Assembly (NCBI RefSeq): GCF_016097555.1
Contig: NC_054713.1
Span: forward strand, 6,199,859-6,263,858
Direction: 5' to 3'
DNA: 64,000 nucleotides
From: Gigantopelta aegis
Lineage: Eukaryota; Mollusca; Gastropoda; Neomphalida; Peltospiridae
The position numbers were made by a program, and so were the translations under genes. Position 1 is the first letter of the stretch. Every line of letters begins with the position of its first letter. Under the pieces are notes generated by a model, which saw only the letters and a list, made by a program, of their open reading frames with translations, did not search any database and was not told where the DNA came from. Below are positions 45,219 through 56,455 of this stretch, in pieces.

Positions 45219-45338
45219 GGCCTAATTCACAAAGCTCTCTTAGGCTCTGCTACACAACAAAGCATCCTCTTTGCAAATCTTTTAGCATTGCACTGCGAGA
45301 TCGCCTAGTTGCAAGACTTTAGTGAATTAGGCCCTAGG
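45219..45338. mobile_element. Palindromic MITE, GGGCCTAATTCAC family, copy 2
   Basis: ggggcctaattcacaaagct to gtgaattaggccctag; its interior is the reverse complement of copy 1 at 10769-10888. Confidence 0.78.
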
Positions 45339-45378
45339 GCGACTTTACTAACGCATGGCAGATTAGCGGCCCGTTTGG

Positions 45379-45845
45379 AGGTAGCACTAAACCAAATAAC
45401 TTCCGGCTGGGTCAAAGTTGGAGGCGCACCGAACTTTTGATTGAGAAGTCCTGAGCTTGGTGATGAATGTGAGTGTGTTGTTTATAAAAAAAAAAAATAA
45501 AAAAAAAAAAAAAAAAAATAGTTTCATCTGGGCTAAAAATGTATGCAATTGTATTTCATCTAGTACCACTGTGTCAAGTAGCCTTGTGCTTGGAACATGT
45601 ATGGGGTACCTGTATATAAAAAAAGTATTAAAATTTTGTGCAAAACTAGGGGTGTTGTAAAAACATCTGGTTATACCGAAAATGAGCCAAGAAAGGTACC
45701 ATTTTCTTCAGTTAATACTTTGCGGAAGGGTTGTAGTATTAACATTTATACGTCATAGTTTGGTTGATATATAGCATAGTGTTTTTAAGCACAAACGTTA
45801 ACATGGTCGCCTGTGCGATTTTATTTGGTATATTACAACCTATAG
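45379..45845 (+). repeat. 400-bp dispersed repeat, copy 3
   Basis: aggtagcactaaaccaaata to tggtatattacaacctata; contains an A-rich run at 45487-45520. Confidence 0.78.
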
Positions 45846-45859
45846 AGACATGGTAGCGC

Positions 45860-46111
45860 CCACTTCCACCTGGACAAGGGAAGTACCAGCTACAAGCGAC
45901 GGCCGAAACTAAGAACTTCAACATGACAGCGGGTCGGAACGGGCTGTTTCGACAGGGACTCCTAAAACCAGAGATGGATAATGGAGTAGTCCACTGCATT
46001 CTAAACATGGTCCTACGTGAGGATTATTTAGGAGTCCCGAAAAACTGTTATTTCAACCTTCCCGACTACCTTCCGAAGTTCAGGTTCGAACGGCCCATCA
46101 GCACGCCATGA
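45860..46111 (+). other. Unassigned coding-like open frame
   Basis: The frame reads PLPPGQGKYQLQATAETKNF, then MTAGRNGLFRQGLLKPEMDN, then VPKNCYFNLPDYLPKFRFER and a TGA stop. Residue composition is balanced and protein-like, unlike the repeat-derived frames. No family is recognised. It follows directly after the dispersed repeat at 45379. It may be an orphan exon or a domesticated or decayed element fragment. Confidence 0.35.
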
Positions 46112-46306
46112 GTTCCGCCGCCCAACCTTTCCTAGGACAGATAACTTCTTAGTCGGACTTTAACCTTTTTGGTCGTGGTTTATGTTTTTGTAAACAGCCC
46201 GACGCACTTCATTTTGGTATCCAGTCTAAATTGCTCAAATCACCTTAAAACATTTTTGGCCGACCAATCTAATTTTATTTTTGGACTTTGTGTCTTTGTC
46301 TTTGTG

Positions 46307-46649
46307 TTAAAGATATATTGTCACAGACCACTGACCTCTTTAATGGTCTAACAAAGTATTATCTGAACAAAAATAATTTGATTTGTCCCTAAATGTACTT
46401 TATTCAACCATCTTCATAACCACCATACTCCATTTATTAGTGTTTTTTTGGAAAAATAATTGAATTATGGCAATAGTCCATAATTCAAAAAGTAAAATTG
46501 CCGAGAGGATTGACATGGGTTTCACTCCATCATGGTTCAGTTAAGGTGATGCAATAGCTTGATTTGGTTTCCAACAATTAATGTAATTTTTAGTTATTAT
46601 CCATTTTTAGAGAGATAAGGTACTTAAATCCGTGACAGTATGCCTTTAA
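46307..46649. mobile_element. TTAA-flanked MITE, 'TATACTGTCACAGA' family, copy 2
   Basis: Starts ttaaagatatattgtcacag and ends ccgtgacagtatgcctttaa with TTAA at each border; 343 bp. Confidence 0.8.
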
Positions 46650-47385
46650 ATGTTTGTGGCCTTTTACAAAAGAGAGAAAAAAAAGATACTACGTATTCGT
46701 GTCCGTTAAATACCATTCATCTTTCGCTCGTTATATACGTTTTAGAACCACTGAAATGGAATCTAACGGTCACACGGGTAGTATTCTTTATTTTGTCAGT
46801 AGTGGAATGTCATATGAGTGTCTGCTGTCTCTACTTTTCTTACAAGTCAAACCCATCTGTATACCAGTCAGCCAATTGCTAACAATAACGAAACAAGATT
46901 TAAAGCATTTGTTTTAATCCTATGACTAACTTCTTTTACATCATGATAAATCAGTCTTCACTCAAATATAGTAGGTACTGAAGGTTTGCTGAACCGATGG
47001 TATGCGATGGTGTTGGCCATTTTCAAAAACGCTGTGCTGGCAACGCTCATATATTCAGAATGTCAAACTGTGTCACTTTTTCACGGTAGCAAGTGTTTAT
47101 TGCTGTGTCTAAAACTAGCGACCTGACCCCCAGTGCCCCCCCCCCCCCTCCCAAGGTTGCGTATTTCTTATGTTCTTCAGAGGTGACAGGATTATGGTCG
47201 TCGGATTTCTTTTCATGGCTACAGGATTTTATTTTAGAGGTTTAAGCTACAAACGTTATTCCATCCTTTTTGTTTGTCGGATTTGAATCGGTGAGCAACA
47301 CAAATGGAACTACAGGATTTTATTTTAAACGTTAGGACAATGGAATGGAACGTTCAGGCGAGTTTCTGCACTAAACTTCTTTTTT
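46356..47385 (+). repeat. Donor-like copy of a 1-kb duplicated block
   Basis: The block matches 51137-52145 at high identity (for example gaacaaaaataatttgattt, cgaaacaagatttaaagcat, tttgaatcggtgag). It starts inside the TTAA MITE and extends about 740 bp beyond it. Confidence 0.85.
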
Positions 47386-47632
47386 TCATCCCCTGCAACA
47401 AGATCGTTTTTAACGGTATGTGTATTAAACTGACAGCAAACCAAGAGACAGCATCCCCTGCAACAAGAATGGAACGTTCTAACGAATGACCGAAAACGTT
47501 CTCCCCTGCAACGGTACGTTCTATTATACTACTGACTACTGACTACTAACGGGCAGTGTAGCATCCCCTGCAACAAGAATGGGACGTTCTAACGGTATGT
47601 GTATTATACTACTGACCGACTAAACGGGCAAT
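47386..47632 (+). repeat. Irregular repeat of a 'catcccctgcaacaag' unit
   Basis: atcccctgcaacaag recurs at about 47389, 47451 and 47562, with a partial copy at about 47502. Related trailers (gaacgttctaacg, ggtatgtgtatta) follow. Confidence 0.75.
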
Positions 47633-47659
47633 GGGCAGTCGTACATGTTCAGACAATCC

Positions 47660-48272
47660 CACCTGGTAATCTTTTGCACTCGCTCGATGCGCGCTCGATG
47701 CGCGGTCGGTGTGGGATCGATCCCCGTCGATAGGCCCATTGGGCTATTTCCCGTTCCAGCCAGTGCACCACGACTCGTATATCAACGGCCGTGGTATGTA
47801 CTACCCTGTCTGTCGGATGGTGCATATAAAAGATCCCTTGCTGCTAATAGAAAAGAGTAGCCCATGAAGTGGCGACAGCGGTTTCCTTTCTCAATATACT
47901 AGTATGTGTGGTCCTTAACCATATGTCTGACGTCATATAACTGTAAATAAAATGTGTTGAAGAAAGGAAATGTTTTATTTAACGACACCACTAGAGCACA
48001 CTGATTATTGATCAACGCTATTGGTTGTCAAACATATGGTAATTCTGACACAGTCATAGAGAGGAAACCCGCTACATTTTTCCATTTGTAGCAAGGGATC
48101 TTTTATATGCACCATCCCGCAGACAGGATAGTATATACCACGGTCTTTGATATACCAGTCGTGGTACTCTGGCTGGAAAGAGAAATAGCCCAAATGGGCC
48201 CACAGACGGGGATCGATCCTAGACCAACCGCACATCAGGCGTGCGATTTACCACTAGGCTAGGTCCCGCCCA
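47660..48272. repeat. Tail-to-tail inverted pair of SINE family 1
   Basis: Plus-strand copy (47660-47960, tail a) meets a minus-strand copy (47961-48272, tail b) with no spacer. The plus copy has a 10-bp head duplication (gctcgatgcgcgctcgatgc). Confidence 0.88.
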
Positions 48273-48692
48273 TGTCCAATAGGTAGTATTTCTTCCAACG
48301 GTCAAACGTAATTTGTAATATTTCGACCAGATGTTATACAATATGTATTTATATGTAAAATACGTTATATTTAAAACATGTTAAGGTATGACAGTGTGGG
48401 GGGTTTTGTGGGGGTTTTAAAAGAAAGAAAACAAACAACAACAAACAAACAAAAACCCAGGAACACTCGGTTTGTTGGGAATACAAATGGAAGTATTGTT
48501 TAGGCTGAAAACTCAGGATAGTCGCCTGTCATTGATCGTGACTTTCAGTCCAATTTTTTTTTGGGAACACTAATCACGGTTAATTAAATGGTCACCAAAT
48601 CTGAAAGACAAAACCGTAATACACAAAGCAGAGTCCAATGGGCATTTGGCAAAATAGTCGTTGATTCCATGAATCTCTCCCCAAAGCCTCGT

Positions 48693-48782
48693 CTATAGGA
48701 GTTGCTGAATCGACTCCCGAGGAGAACCTTTCCCGGATATATATTTAATCCTCCTTGCACCACCATAAAGAGGACTGCCACT
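48693..48782 (-). pseudogene. SLC18B1-like copy B, terminal exon
   Basis: After CTGAG, phase-0 reading gives SGSPLYGGARRIKYISGKGS, then PRESIQQLL and TAG at 48693-48695, a polar C-terminal tail. Exon f ends in phase 0, so the frame fits. Flanking similarity to 30551-30607 supports it as the 3' end of the gene. The acceptor's pyrimidine tract is weak. Confidence 0.5.
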
Positions 48783-49016
48783 CTCAGATTAGTTTACTAA
48801 ATCAAACCTAGCACGGGACAGAGCTCATGCACTCATGAACAACTGTCGTAACAATGATGATACCAGGTGTTCGCTAAAGGTGAGCATATGCTGCTGCCAC
48901 AGCTGTCATGTTTGTATCTTTATCTAAAACGATGAAAACAATAATAAATGTTGCAAGTTTCTGTAATTTTTGAATTTATTATATTAGCATTAAGTAGATT
49001 ATGGCCATCTGATAAG

Positions 49017-49396
49017 TAAAGTAAAGTTTGTTTTATTTAACGACGCCACTAGAGCACATTGATATTTAATCTTATCATCGCTATTGGATGTCAAACATAT
49101 ATGTGTATGGTCATTCTGACACTGGGTTTTTTAGAGGAAACCCGCTGTCGCCACATAGGCTACTCTTTTACGACGGGCAGCAATGGATCTTTTATTTGCG
49201 CTTCCCACAGGCAGGATAGCACAAACAATGGCCTTTGTTGAACTGGTTTACACCTACCCATTGAGCCTTGCGGAGCACTCACTCATGGTTTGGAGTCGGT
49301 ATCTGGATTAAAAATCCCATGCCTCGACTGGGATCCGAACCCAGTACCTACCAGCCTGTAGACCGATGGCCTAACCACGACGCCACCGAGGCCGGT
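49017..49396 (-). repeat. SINE family 2, tail b
   Basis: Antisense full-length copy. An imperfect 12-bp target duplication, ccatctgataag and ccatctaataag, flanks it. Confidence 0.88.
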
Positions 49397-49544
49397 CTCC
49401 ATCTAATAAGAACCTAATAGCTGGGAAAGACTGGATGTACTGGTGACAAAAATCCTGGAATTTGAAATTCTAACATTGGTTAAAGTTGTGTTTCGTCAGA
49501 AATTGGAATTCTCTTCCAAAAGCTATATCTCACGTATCTACTGT

Positions 49545-49830
49545 TTAAAGTTTGTTTTGTTTAACGACACCACTAGAGCACATTGATTTATTTATCATCG
49601 GCTATTGGATGCCAAACATTTGGTAATTTTGACCTATTGAATTAGAGAAAACCCGCCACATTTTTCCATTAGTAGCAAGGGATCGTTTATATGCACCATC
49701 CTACCGACTGGATAGCACATACCACGGCGTTTGATATGCCAGTCGTGGTGCACTGGTTGGAACGAGAAATAGCCCAATGACCCCACCGACGGGGTTCGAT
49801 CCTAGACTGATCACGCATCAAGGGAGCCTT
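49545..49830 (-). repeat. SINE family 1, tail b
   Basis: Antisense copy from ttaaagtttgttttgtttaa to ctagactgatcacgcatcaa; the outer head is missing. Confidence 0.88.
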
Positions 49831-49969
49831 TGACATCTTTTGTACCCCAGAACCTGTTGGTGGATTATGGAAGCAATAGCGACTTTACCTGACTTCCTTT
49901 CGACTGCCTTGTGCTGAGATACAATTTTGATATGGGAATACGGCTTTGTCTTTGAGATTGTGACAGTTC

Positions 49970-50640
<671 letters not shown>

Positions 50641-50950
50641 GGGAAAAACTTAGGAAATTCGCTGTCGACTAATAAAACTAGGTACGCTTTATCGATAAAG
50701 CAAAGCCTCATGTTCTTTTTTATGCACTTTCCCAGAAAAAGGATAACAAAGAACGTCCATTGTTTTTATTGTACCAATCGTTGGGAACTGGCTGACTCTT
50801 CTTTTTTTTCGGGTGGACTATGGGGTACTCTGCTGAAACACATTGTTTTAAGACATAACCACTTCTTGTTGTAAGCCTTGAAATATAATTAGCTAGTACT
50901 TTGAAATTTGATGAAAATTATTTGTAAATGTGTTGTTACTAAGCACTCAC

Positions 50951-51044
50951 ACAAGTAACGAATAACCCTGAAATTACGGTGAGGGACCATTCAAACCCAG
51001 CGTACTCCAGCATCGCTCCTCCAAAAACGGACCCCACCAAATGT
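50951..51044 (-). pseudogene. SLC18B1-like copy B, exon f
   Basis: A 94-bp exon with acceptor TTCTTACAG and donor ACTTGT|GTGAGT. It encodes HLVGSVFGGAMLEYAGFEWS, then LTVISGLFVTC. This matches the 'GP-LGG-L-E-GF-W' region before the last helix of SLC18B1-type transporters (family knowledge). It begins in phase 2, completing the Gly codon of exon e. Its pyrimidine tract overlaps the first of two 83-bp direct repeats. Confidence 0.68.
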
Positions 51045-51051
51045 CTGTAAG

Positions 51052-52228
51052 AAAAACACTAATAATCACGTTATTATAATAACAACACTAACACATATAA
51101 GAAAAACACTAAAAAATTACGTTACTATAAACAGATCTAACAAAGTATTACCTGAACAAAAATAATTTGATTTGTCCCTAAATGTACTTTATTCAACCAT
51201 CTTCATAACCACCATACTCCATTTATTAATGGTATTTTGGAAAAAATAAATGAATTATGGCAATGGTCCATAATTCAAAAAGTAAAATTGCCGAGAGGAT
51301 TGACATGGGTTTCACTCCATCATGGTTCAGTTAAGGTGATGCAATAGCTAGATTTGGTTTCCAACAATTAATGTAATTTTTAGTTATTATCCATTTTTAG
51401 AGAAATAAGGTACTTAAATCCGTGACAGTATGCCTTTAAATGTTTGTGGCCTTTTACAAAAGAGAGAAAAAAAAATACTACATATTCGTGTCCATTAAAT
51501 ACCATTCATCTTTCGCTCGTTATATACGTTTTAGAACCACTGAAATGGAATCTAACGGCCACACGGGTAGTATTCTTTATTTTGTCAGTAGTGGAATGTC
51601 ATATGAGTGTCTGCCGTCTCCACTTTTCTTACAAGTCAAACCCATTTGTATACCAGTCAGCCAATTGCTAACAATAACGAAACAAGATTTAAAGCATTTG
51701 TTTTAATCCTATGACTAACTTCTTTTACATCATGATAAATCAGTCTTGAATCAAATATAGTAGGTACTGAATGTTTGCTGAACCGATGGTATGCGATGGT
51801 GTTGGCCATTTTCAAAAACGCTGTGCTGGCAACGCCCATATATTCAGAATGTCAAACTGTGTGACTTTCCACGGTGCCAAGTGTTTATTGCTATGTCTAA
51901 AACTAGCGACCTGACACCCCCCCCCCCCCCCCCCCCCCCCATTGCGTTCTTATGTTCTTCAAAGGTGAAGGATGGTAGTATGTCTTTCCATGTCGTGGAT
52001 TTTGATTAGAGGTTTAAGGTACAAACGTTACCATTATGGTTTATCGGATTTGAATCGGTGAGTACACAAACTACAGGAGTTTATTTTGTTAGCAATGGAA
52101 TGTCAGGCGAGTTTCTGCATTCTTCTTTTTGTCCTTCGATTCATCAAAACACTAATAATCACGTTATTATAATAACAACACTAACACATATAAGAAAAAC
52201 ACTAAAAATTACGTTACTATAAACAGAT
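51052..52228. repeat. 1-kb inserted block flanked by 83-85-bp direct repeats
   Basis: Direct repeats at 51052-51136 and 52146-52228 share acactaataatcacgttatt and acgttactataaacagat with two small gaps. Between them lies the 1009-bp block homologous to 46356-47385. A poly-C run of about 24 is at 51917-51940. Confidence 0.85.
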
Positions 52229-52305
52229 TTTGAGAAAACACTTAAATTAAGCACTTGATATATTTAATTTTAAATCTCCGATAACAGATTGGGGGGGAGG
52301 GGGGG

Positions 52306-52581
52306 GGCTGTATTTAGCTTAGTCGGTTGAGTGCTCGCTTGATTTGCTTCCGTCGCAGGATCAAACCACCTCAATGGACCCATTCGACTGATTGTTTTTT
52401 TTTCTCGTTCCAACTAGTGCACCACAACTGGTCAAAGGCCGTAGTATGTGCTTTCCTGTCTGGAAAACGGGTTTCCTCTGATGACTACGTGTTAGAATTA
52501 CCAAATGTTTGACATCCAATAGCCGATGATTAATTAATCGATGTGCTCCAGTGGTGTCGTTAAACAAAACAAACTTTAACT
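52306..52581 (+). repeat. SINE with divergent head (family 5), tail b
   Basis: Head tgtatttagcttagtcggtt, B-box-like cgcaggatcaaac; core and tail as in family 1. A minus-strand family 1 head fragment lies at 52640-52726. Confidence 0.8.
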
Positions 52582-52782
52582 TTATAGCAGATTGGATCAA
52601 AAACCTCTTGACAAGAGGTATCACTAGGGGCAGATTTATAAACCCAATAGGTCCACCGATGGGGATAGATCCCAGACCGACCGCGCGTCAGTCGACCGCT
52701 TTAACCCTGTACTACATCCAGCCCCCATCTACCGAATAAATTGGATCCGGCACGCAGACATTTAAAGTGCTTCAGTACTTAC

Positions 52783-52857
52783 CCAAAAGTTGTAAACATG
52801 ATGTAACAGCCAGACACAAAGCCGTACGTATCGAGATTATCTTCATAACCCAGTTCT
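52783..52857 (-). pseudogene. SLC18B1-like copy B, exon e
   Basis: A 75-bp exon with acceptor TTTGTAG and donor TTTTGG|GTAAGT. It encodes ELGYEDNLDTYGFVSGCYIM, then FTTFG. The LGY-D-L-TYG-VSG pattern is typical of SLC18B1-like transporters (family knowledge). Phases join exon d (2) and exon f (2). Near-identical to the exon at 26165-26239. Confidence 0.72.
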
Positions 52858-53019
52858 CTACAAACATTGAGGAAAATACAAACAGAATAAATCGCAGTTT
52901 TTTTGCTTCTTTGCTTTGCTTTGTTTTGTAGTGTTCTTTGTTTATTTCCTTTTTTGCTTTTGTTTGCTTGTTTTTGTTTGTTTATTTCCTTGTTTGCTTG
53001 TTGCTTGTGTGGGTGTTTT

Positions 53020-53275
53020 GGGCGGGGTTTTTTTTTTTTTTTTTTTTTCAGGGGGTGGTGTTTGGGGGTGAGTATATATTATTATACTTTTTATATATTT
53101 ATTTTGGTTGTGTGTGTGCGTGCGTGCGTGTGTGTCTGTATGTGTGTGTGTGCGCACTCGTGTTTGTGTGTGCATGTGTACGTGCGTGTGTCTGTGCGTG
53201 TGTGTAATGTGTGTGCGTGCGCGTGTGTCTGTGCGTGCTTGTGTGTGTGTGTGTGTATGTGTGTGTGTGTGTTTG
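53020..53275. repeat. T-rich run and (GT)n microsatellite
   Basis: T run at 53030-53048, then gtgtgtgcgtgc units from 53105 to 53272. Confidence 0.95.
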
Positions 53276-53506
53276 AATCCTTTGTTCGCTGTTATCTAAA
53301 TGTCTTTTAAAACTACATGGGTGTTTGTTTTTTGTTTGTTTGTTGGGGTTTTTTTTTTTGTTTTCGCTTTAATAAATTGAGTGACTGTGTTATATATCAT
53401 GTATATTCAAGTTTGGAACAAATTTAATTAGTAAGCAATATTTCCTGAAGTCAATTCTCGGTGTCAACATAAGAGTAGCTCGTAGAAAAAAACAGATTAT
53501 ACATTT

Positions 53507-53878
53507 GAAAGAAAGAAATGTTATTTAACGACGCACTCAACACATTTTATTTACGGTTATATGGCGCCAAACATATGGTTTTAGACCACACAGATAATGA
53601 GAGAGGAATCCCGCTGTCGCCACTTCATGGGCTACTCTTTTTGATTAGCAACAAGGGATCTTTTATATGCACAATCCCACAGACAAGGTAGTACATACCA
53701 CGGCATTTGATATACCAGTCGTGGTGCACTGGCTGGAACGAGAAATAGCCCAATGGGCACACTGACGGGGATCTCCTAACTGAAATAAATTAATGTGAAG
53801 CACACACGACTTGTCTTGTCTGACCCAGCAGGTCCGCGCGTCCAGCGAGCACTGTACCACTGGGCCACGTCCCGCCCT
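53507..53878 (-). repeat. SINE family 1, tail a, with internal insertion
   Basis: Antisense copy. About 45 bp (53775-53818, aactgaaataaattaatgtg) interrupt the head. Confidence 0.85.
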
Positions 53879-53958
53879 CGTACATTTAAAGGGGAAAACG
53901 CACAATAGCAAAGAACAAACCTTGTGGGTGGGTTCAGTGAGGTAAAAGCAATACATAC

Positions 53959-54054
53959 TTGGCACCAACGAGGATAACCGCCACAGTCGATATGTACATA
54001 CAGCCTAGAGCAGCTCCGCTCACAAAGCCAAATACCCAGTTCATCCATATCGTA
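53959..54054 (-). pseudogene. SLC18B1-like copy B, exon d
   Basis: A 96-bp exon with acceptor CTATAG and donor GCCAA|GTATGT. It encodes TIWMNWVFGFVSGAALGCMY, then ISTVAVILVGA, a membrane helix with Gly-rich packing face. It is the same length and phase as exon d of copy A and keeps an open frame. Confidence 0.72.
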
Positions 54055-54061
54055 CTATAAA

Positions 54062-54525
54062 TAGAAAGGAAGGAAGGAAATGGTTTATTTAACGACGCAC
54101 TCAACACATTATATTTACGGTTATATAGCGTCGGACATATGGTTAAGGAAATGTTTTATTTAACGACGCACTCAACACATTATATTTACTGTTATTATAT
54201 ATAAAATTTCAGTTCAGGGTCTTGGGACATTGCGACAAACAAAATTTGTTTAACGACACCACTAGAGCACATTGCTTAGGTAATCATCGGCTATTGGCTG
54301 TCAAGTCATCGGAGGAAACCCTCTACATTTTTCCTAATCCAGCAAGGGATCTTTTATATTCACCATCCCACAGTCAGGACAGCACATTCCACGGCCTTCG
54401 ATATACCAGTCGTGGTGCATTGTTTGGGAAGAGAAATAGCCCAATGGTCCCATCGACAGGGATCGATCCCAGACCGACCGTGTATCAAGCGAGTGCTTTA
54501 CCACTGGGCTAGGTCCTGCCTCCTA
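54062..54525 (-). repeat. Two SINE tails and a SINE family 1 copy
   Basis: Two tail-a pieces in tandem (54062-54192, each with atttaacgacgcactcaaca). An antisense family 1 SINE, tail b, follows at 54237-54525. Confidence 0.85.
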
Positions 54526-54709
54526 TTATATATGGGACAAGGACAGACAGAAAAACAGACAGACAAACCGGATGGACAGGTATAGGACTAATAAATATAT
54601 TGATATATAATGATGGAAATACATAAGTGACCAGACGAACTCTAGTGGCTGTGTATGTATGTGTGTGTTGTATGAGTGGACAGCAGTGCATTCGTGTGTG
54701 TGCGTGTGC

Positions 54710-54716
<7 letters not shown>

Positions 54717-54801
<85 letters not shown>

Positions 54802-54807
54802 GTGCGC

Positions 54808-54853
<46 letters not shown>
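54717..54853. repeat. (TA)n then (GT)n microsatellite
   Basis: TA units to about 54775, GT units to 54853. Confidence 0.97.
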
Positions 54854-54857
<4 letters not shown>

Positions 54858-54955
54858 ATGTGTGAGTGAATGCATGTGTGTGTTTTATGTGTGGATAGCA
54901 GTGTATTCGCGAGCGCGCGTGTGTGTGTGACTGTAAAAAAATTCAATAAAAAATA

Positions 54956-56452
54956 TACTCTTCAAAAGAAGAAACGCAAAACCACATTGTCGTAACATTT
55001 GGAGAATTGATTTAATTATTGAATGGTGAGTCTGATAATTACCAAATGTTGCAGGATTGTTCACAATTCACTCTAGTCCATTGTGAGTAAGTGATAGGAC
55101 ACATCACTAAGGTCAAGGTCATCTGGAGTCAATACCGGGTGTGGCCTCCGCGTGTGTTGACAACTGCCTGGCACCGCCTGCCCATTGAAGCAACCAGAGT
55201 ACGGATGACGTCCCGGGGGATGGTGGCCCACTCGGCCTGCAAGGCTGCTGCCAGCTCGGGCAGGGTCTGGGGCTGTGGTTGTCGCTGTCGGAGGCGTCGG
55301 TCCAACTCGTCCCATAGATGCTCAATTGGGTTCAAATCCGGTGATATCGATGGCCAAGGAAGGACATTAATGTTGTTGTTCTGTAGGAAAGCCGTTGTGA
55401 GACGTGCTGTGTGAGGCCTGGCGTTGTCATGTTGGAACACTGCGTTGGCGTTGGCCATAACTGGAACGATGTGTGGCCGGATGATCTGGTCAATGTAGCC
55501 CTGTGCATTCAGGTTGCCCTGCACGTGGACCAGGTCAGTTCTGCCAGTGTGTGAGATGGCTGCCCACACCATGACACTACCCCCGCCGAATCTGTCCACT
55601 TCTGCACGCAGTTTGCCACATAACGTTCACCACGACGCCTATACACGCGACATCTTCCATCATGACGTCGGAGCAGAAATCGGGACTCGTCACTGAACCA
55701 CACCTGTCTCCATCGCAGTTGAGGCCATTGTCGATGAACCTGGCACCACTGCAGTCGGAGTCGACGGTGTTGTGGTGTTAAGATGACACCTCGAACTGGA
55801 CGTCTGGCACGAATTCCTACCTCACGTAGGCGGTTCCGTACGGTCTGGTCGGATATCCTGCGCAAACCTGGTATTGCTGCGGCTGTGGAGGTGGCAGTAG
55901 TCAATCGTTCCCAAAGGTGGCGTACCCGGATGTAGCGGTCCTGCCCGGGGGTAGTGACCCGTGGTCGACCGGATCTAGGGAGGTCACGTGTTGATCCATG
56001 TTGCTGGTAACGGTCCCACAGTCTGGAGATGGTGCTTGGGGACACATGGAATGCCCTGGCAACGGCCGTTCTGGATTCGCCTGCGTCTAGTCGGCCGATG
56101 GCATTGTTTCTCTGCGGTTGACTGAGGCGTGGCATGTCCTGGATTGTCAACTGTCGGCCAGATACAGAGGCCAGGCAAGCGAACACCCTGCACTTTTATA
56201 CTGTCGGTGTTCATGTTGCACGTGCAGACAACGCACGTGCAGTGGTGACATGGTTTGCACGTGGCTGCGTTTTTGCGAATATTCACATTTTGGAACTTTA
56301 TTGTACAGTAGCTGCGTTTTATCGAATGTAACCGTGGGAATGTGTTTGGGACATGCAATGACCTTATATTCACAAAGCATGAACCGGTAGGAAACATAAA
56401 ATCGGAGTTATAACCCATTTGTACCCTTTTGCGTTTCTTTTTTTGAAGAGTA
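54956..56452 (-). mobile_element. Complete Tc1/mariner element (DD34E)
   Basis: Terminal inverted repeats tactcttcaaaagaagaaac and, at the other end in reverse complement, tactcttcaaaaaaagaaac, flanked by TA at 54954-54955 and 56453-56454. The element is about 1.5 kb and encodes one transposase on the minus strand. Its GC content is clearly above that of the flanks. Confidence 0.9.
55126..56135 (-). pseudogene. Tc1-type transposase with a frameshift
   Basis: Starts MPRLSQPQRNNAIGRL, contains a helix-turn-helix (TAVARAFHVSPSTISRLW) and a GRPR-like motif (SGRPRVTT). The catalytic residues are Asp in WFSDESRF, Asp in FQHDNARPH and Glu in DLNPIEHLW. Thirty-four residues separate the second Asp and the Glu, which defines DD34E. 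The enzyme would excise and integrate the element. The frame breaks near 55600, between VQKWTDS and the conserved FGGGSVMVWA segment, so this copy is probably inactive. The stop is at 55126-55128. Confidence 0.85.
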
Positions 56453-56455
56453 TAC

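Noticed and set aside
53108..53310. Cys/Val-rich open frames
   Set aside because: Readings of GT repeats.
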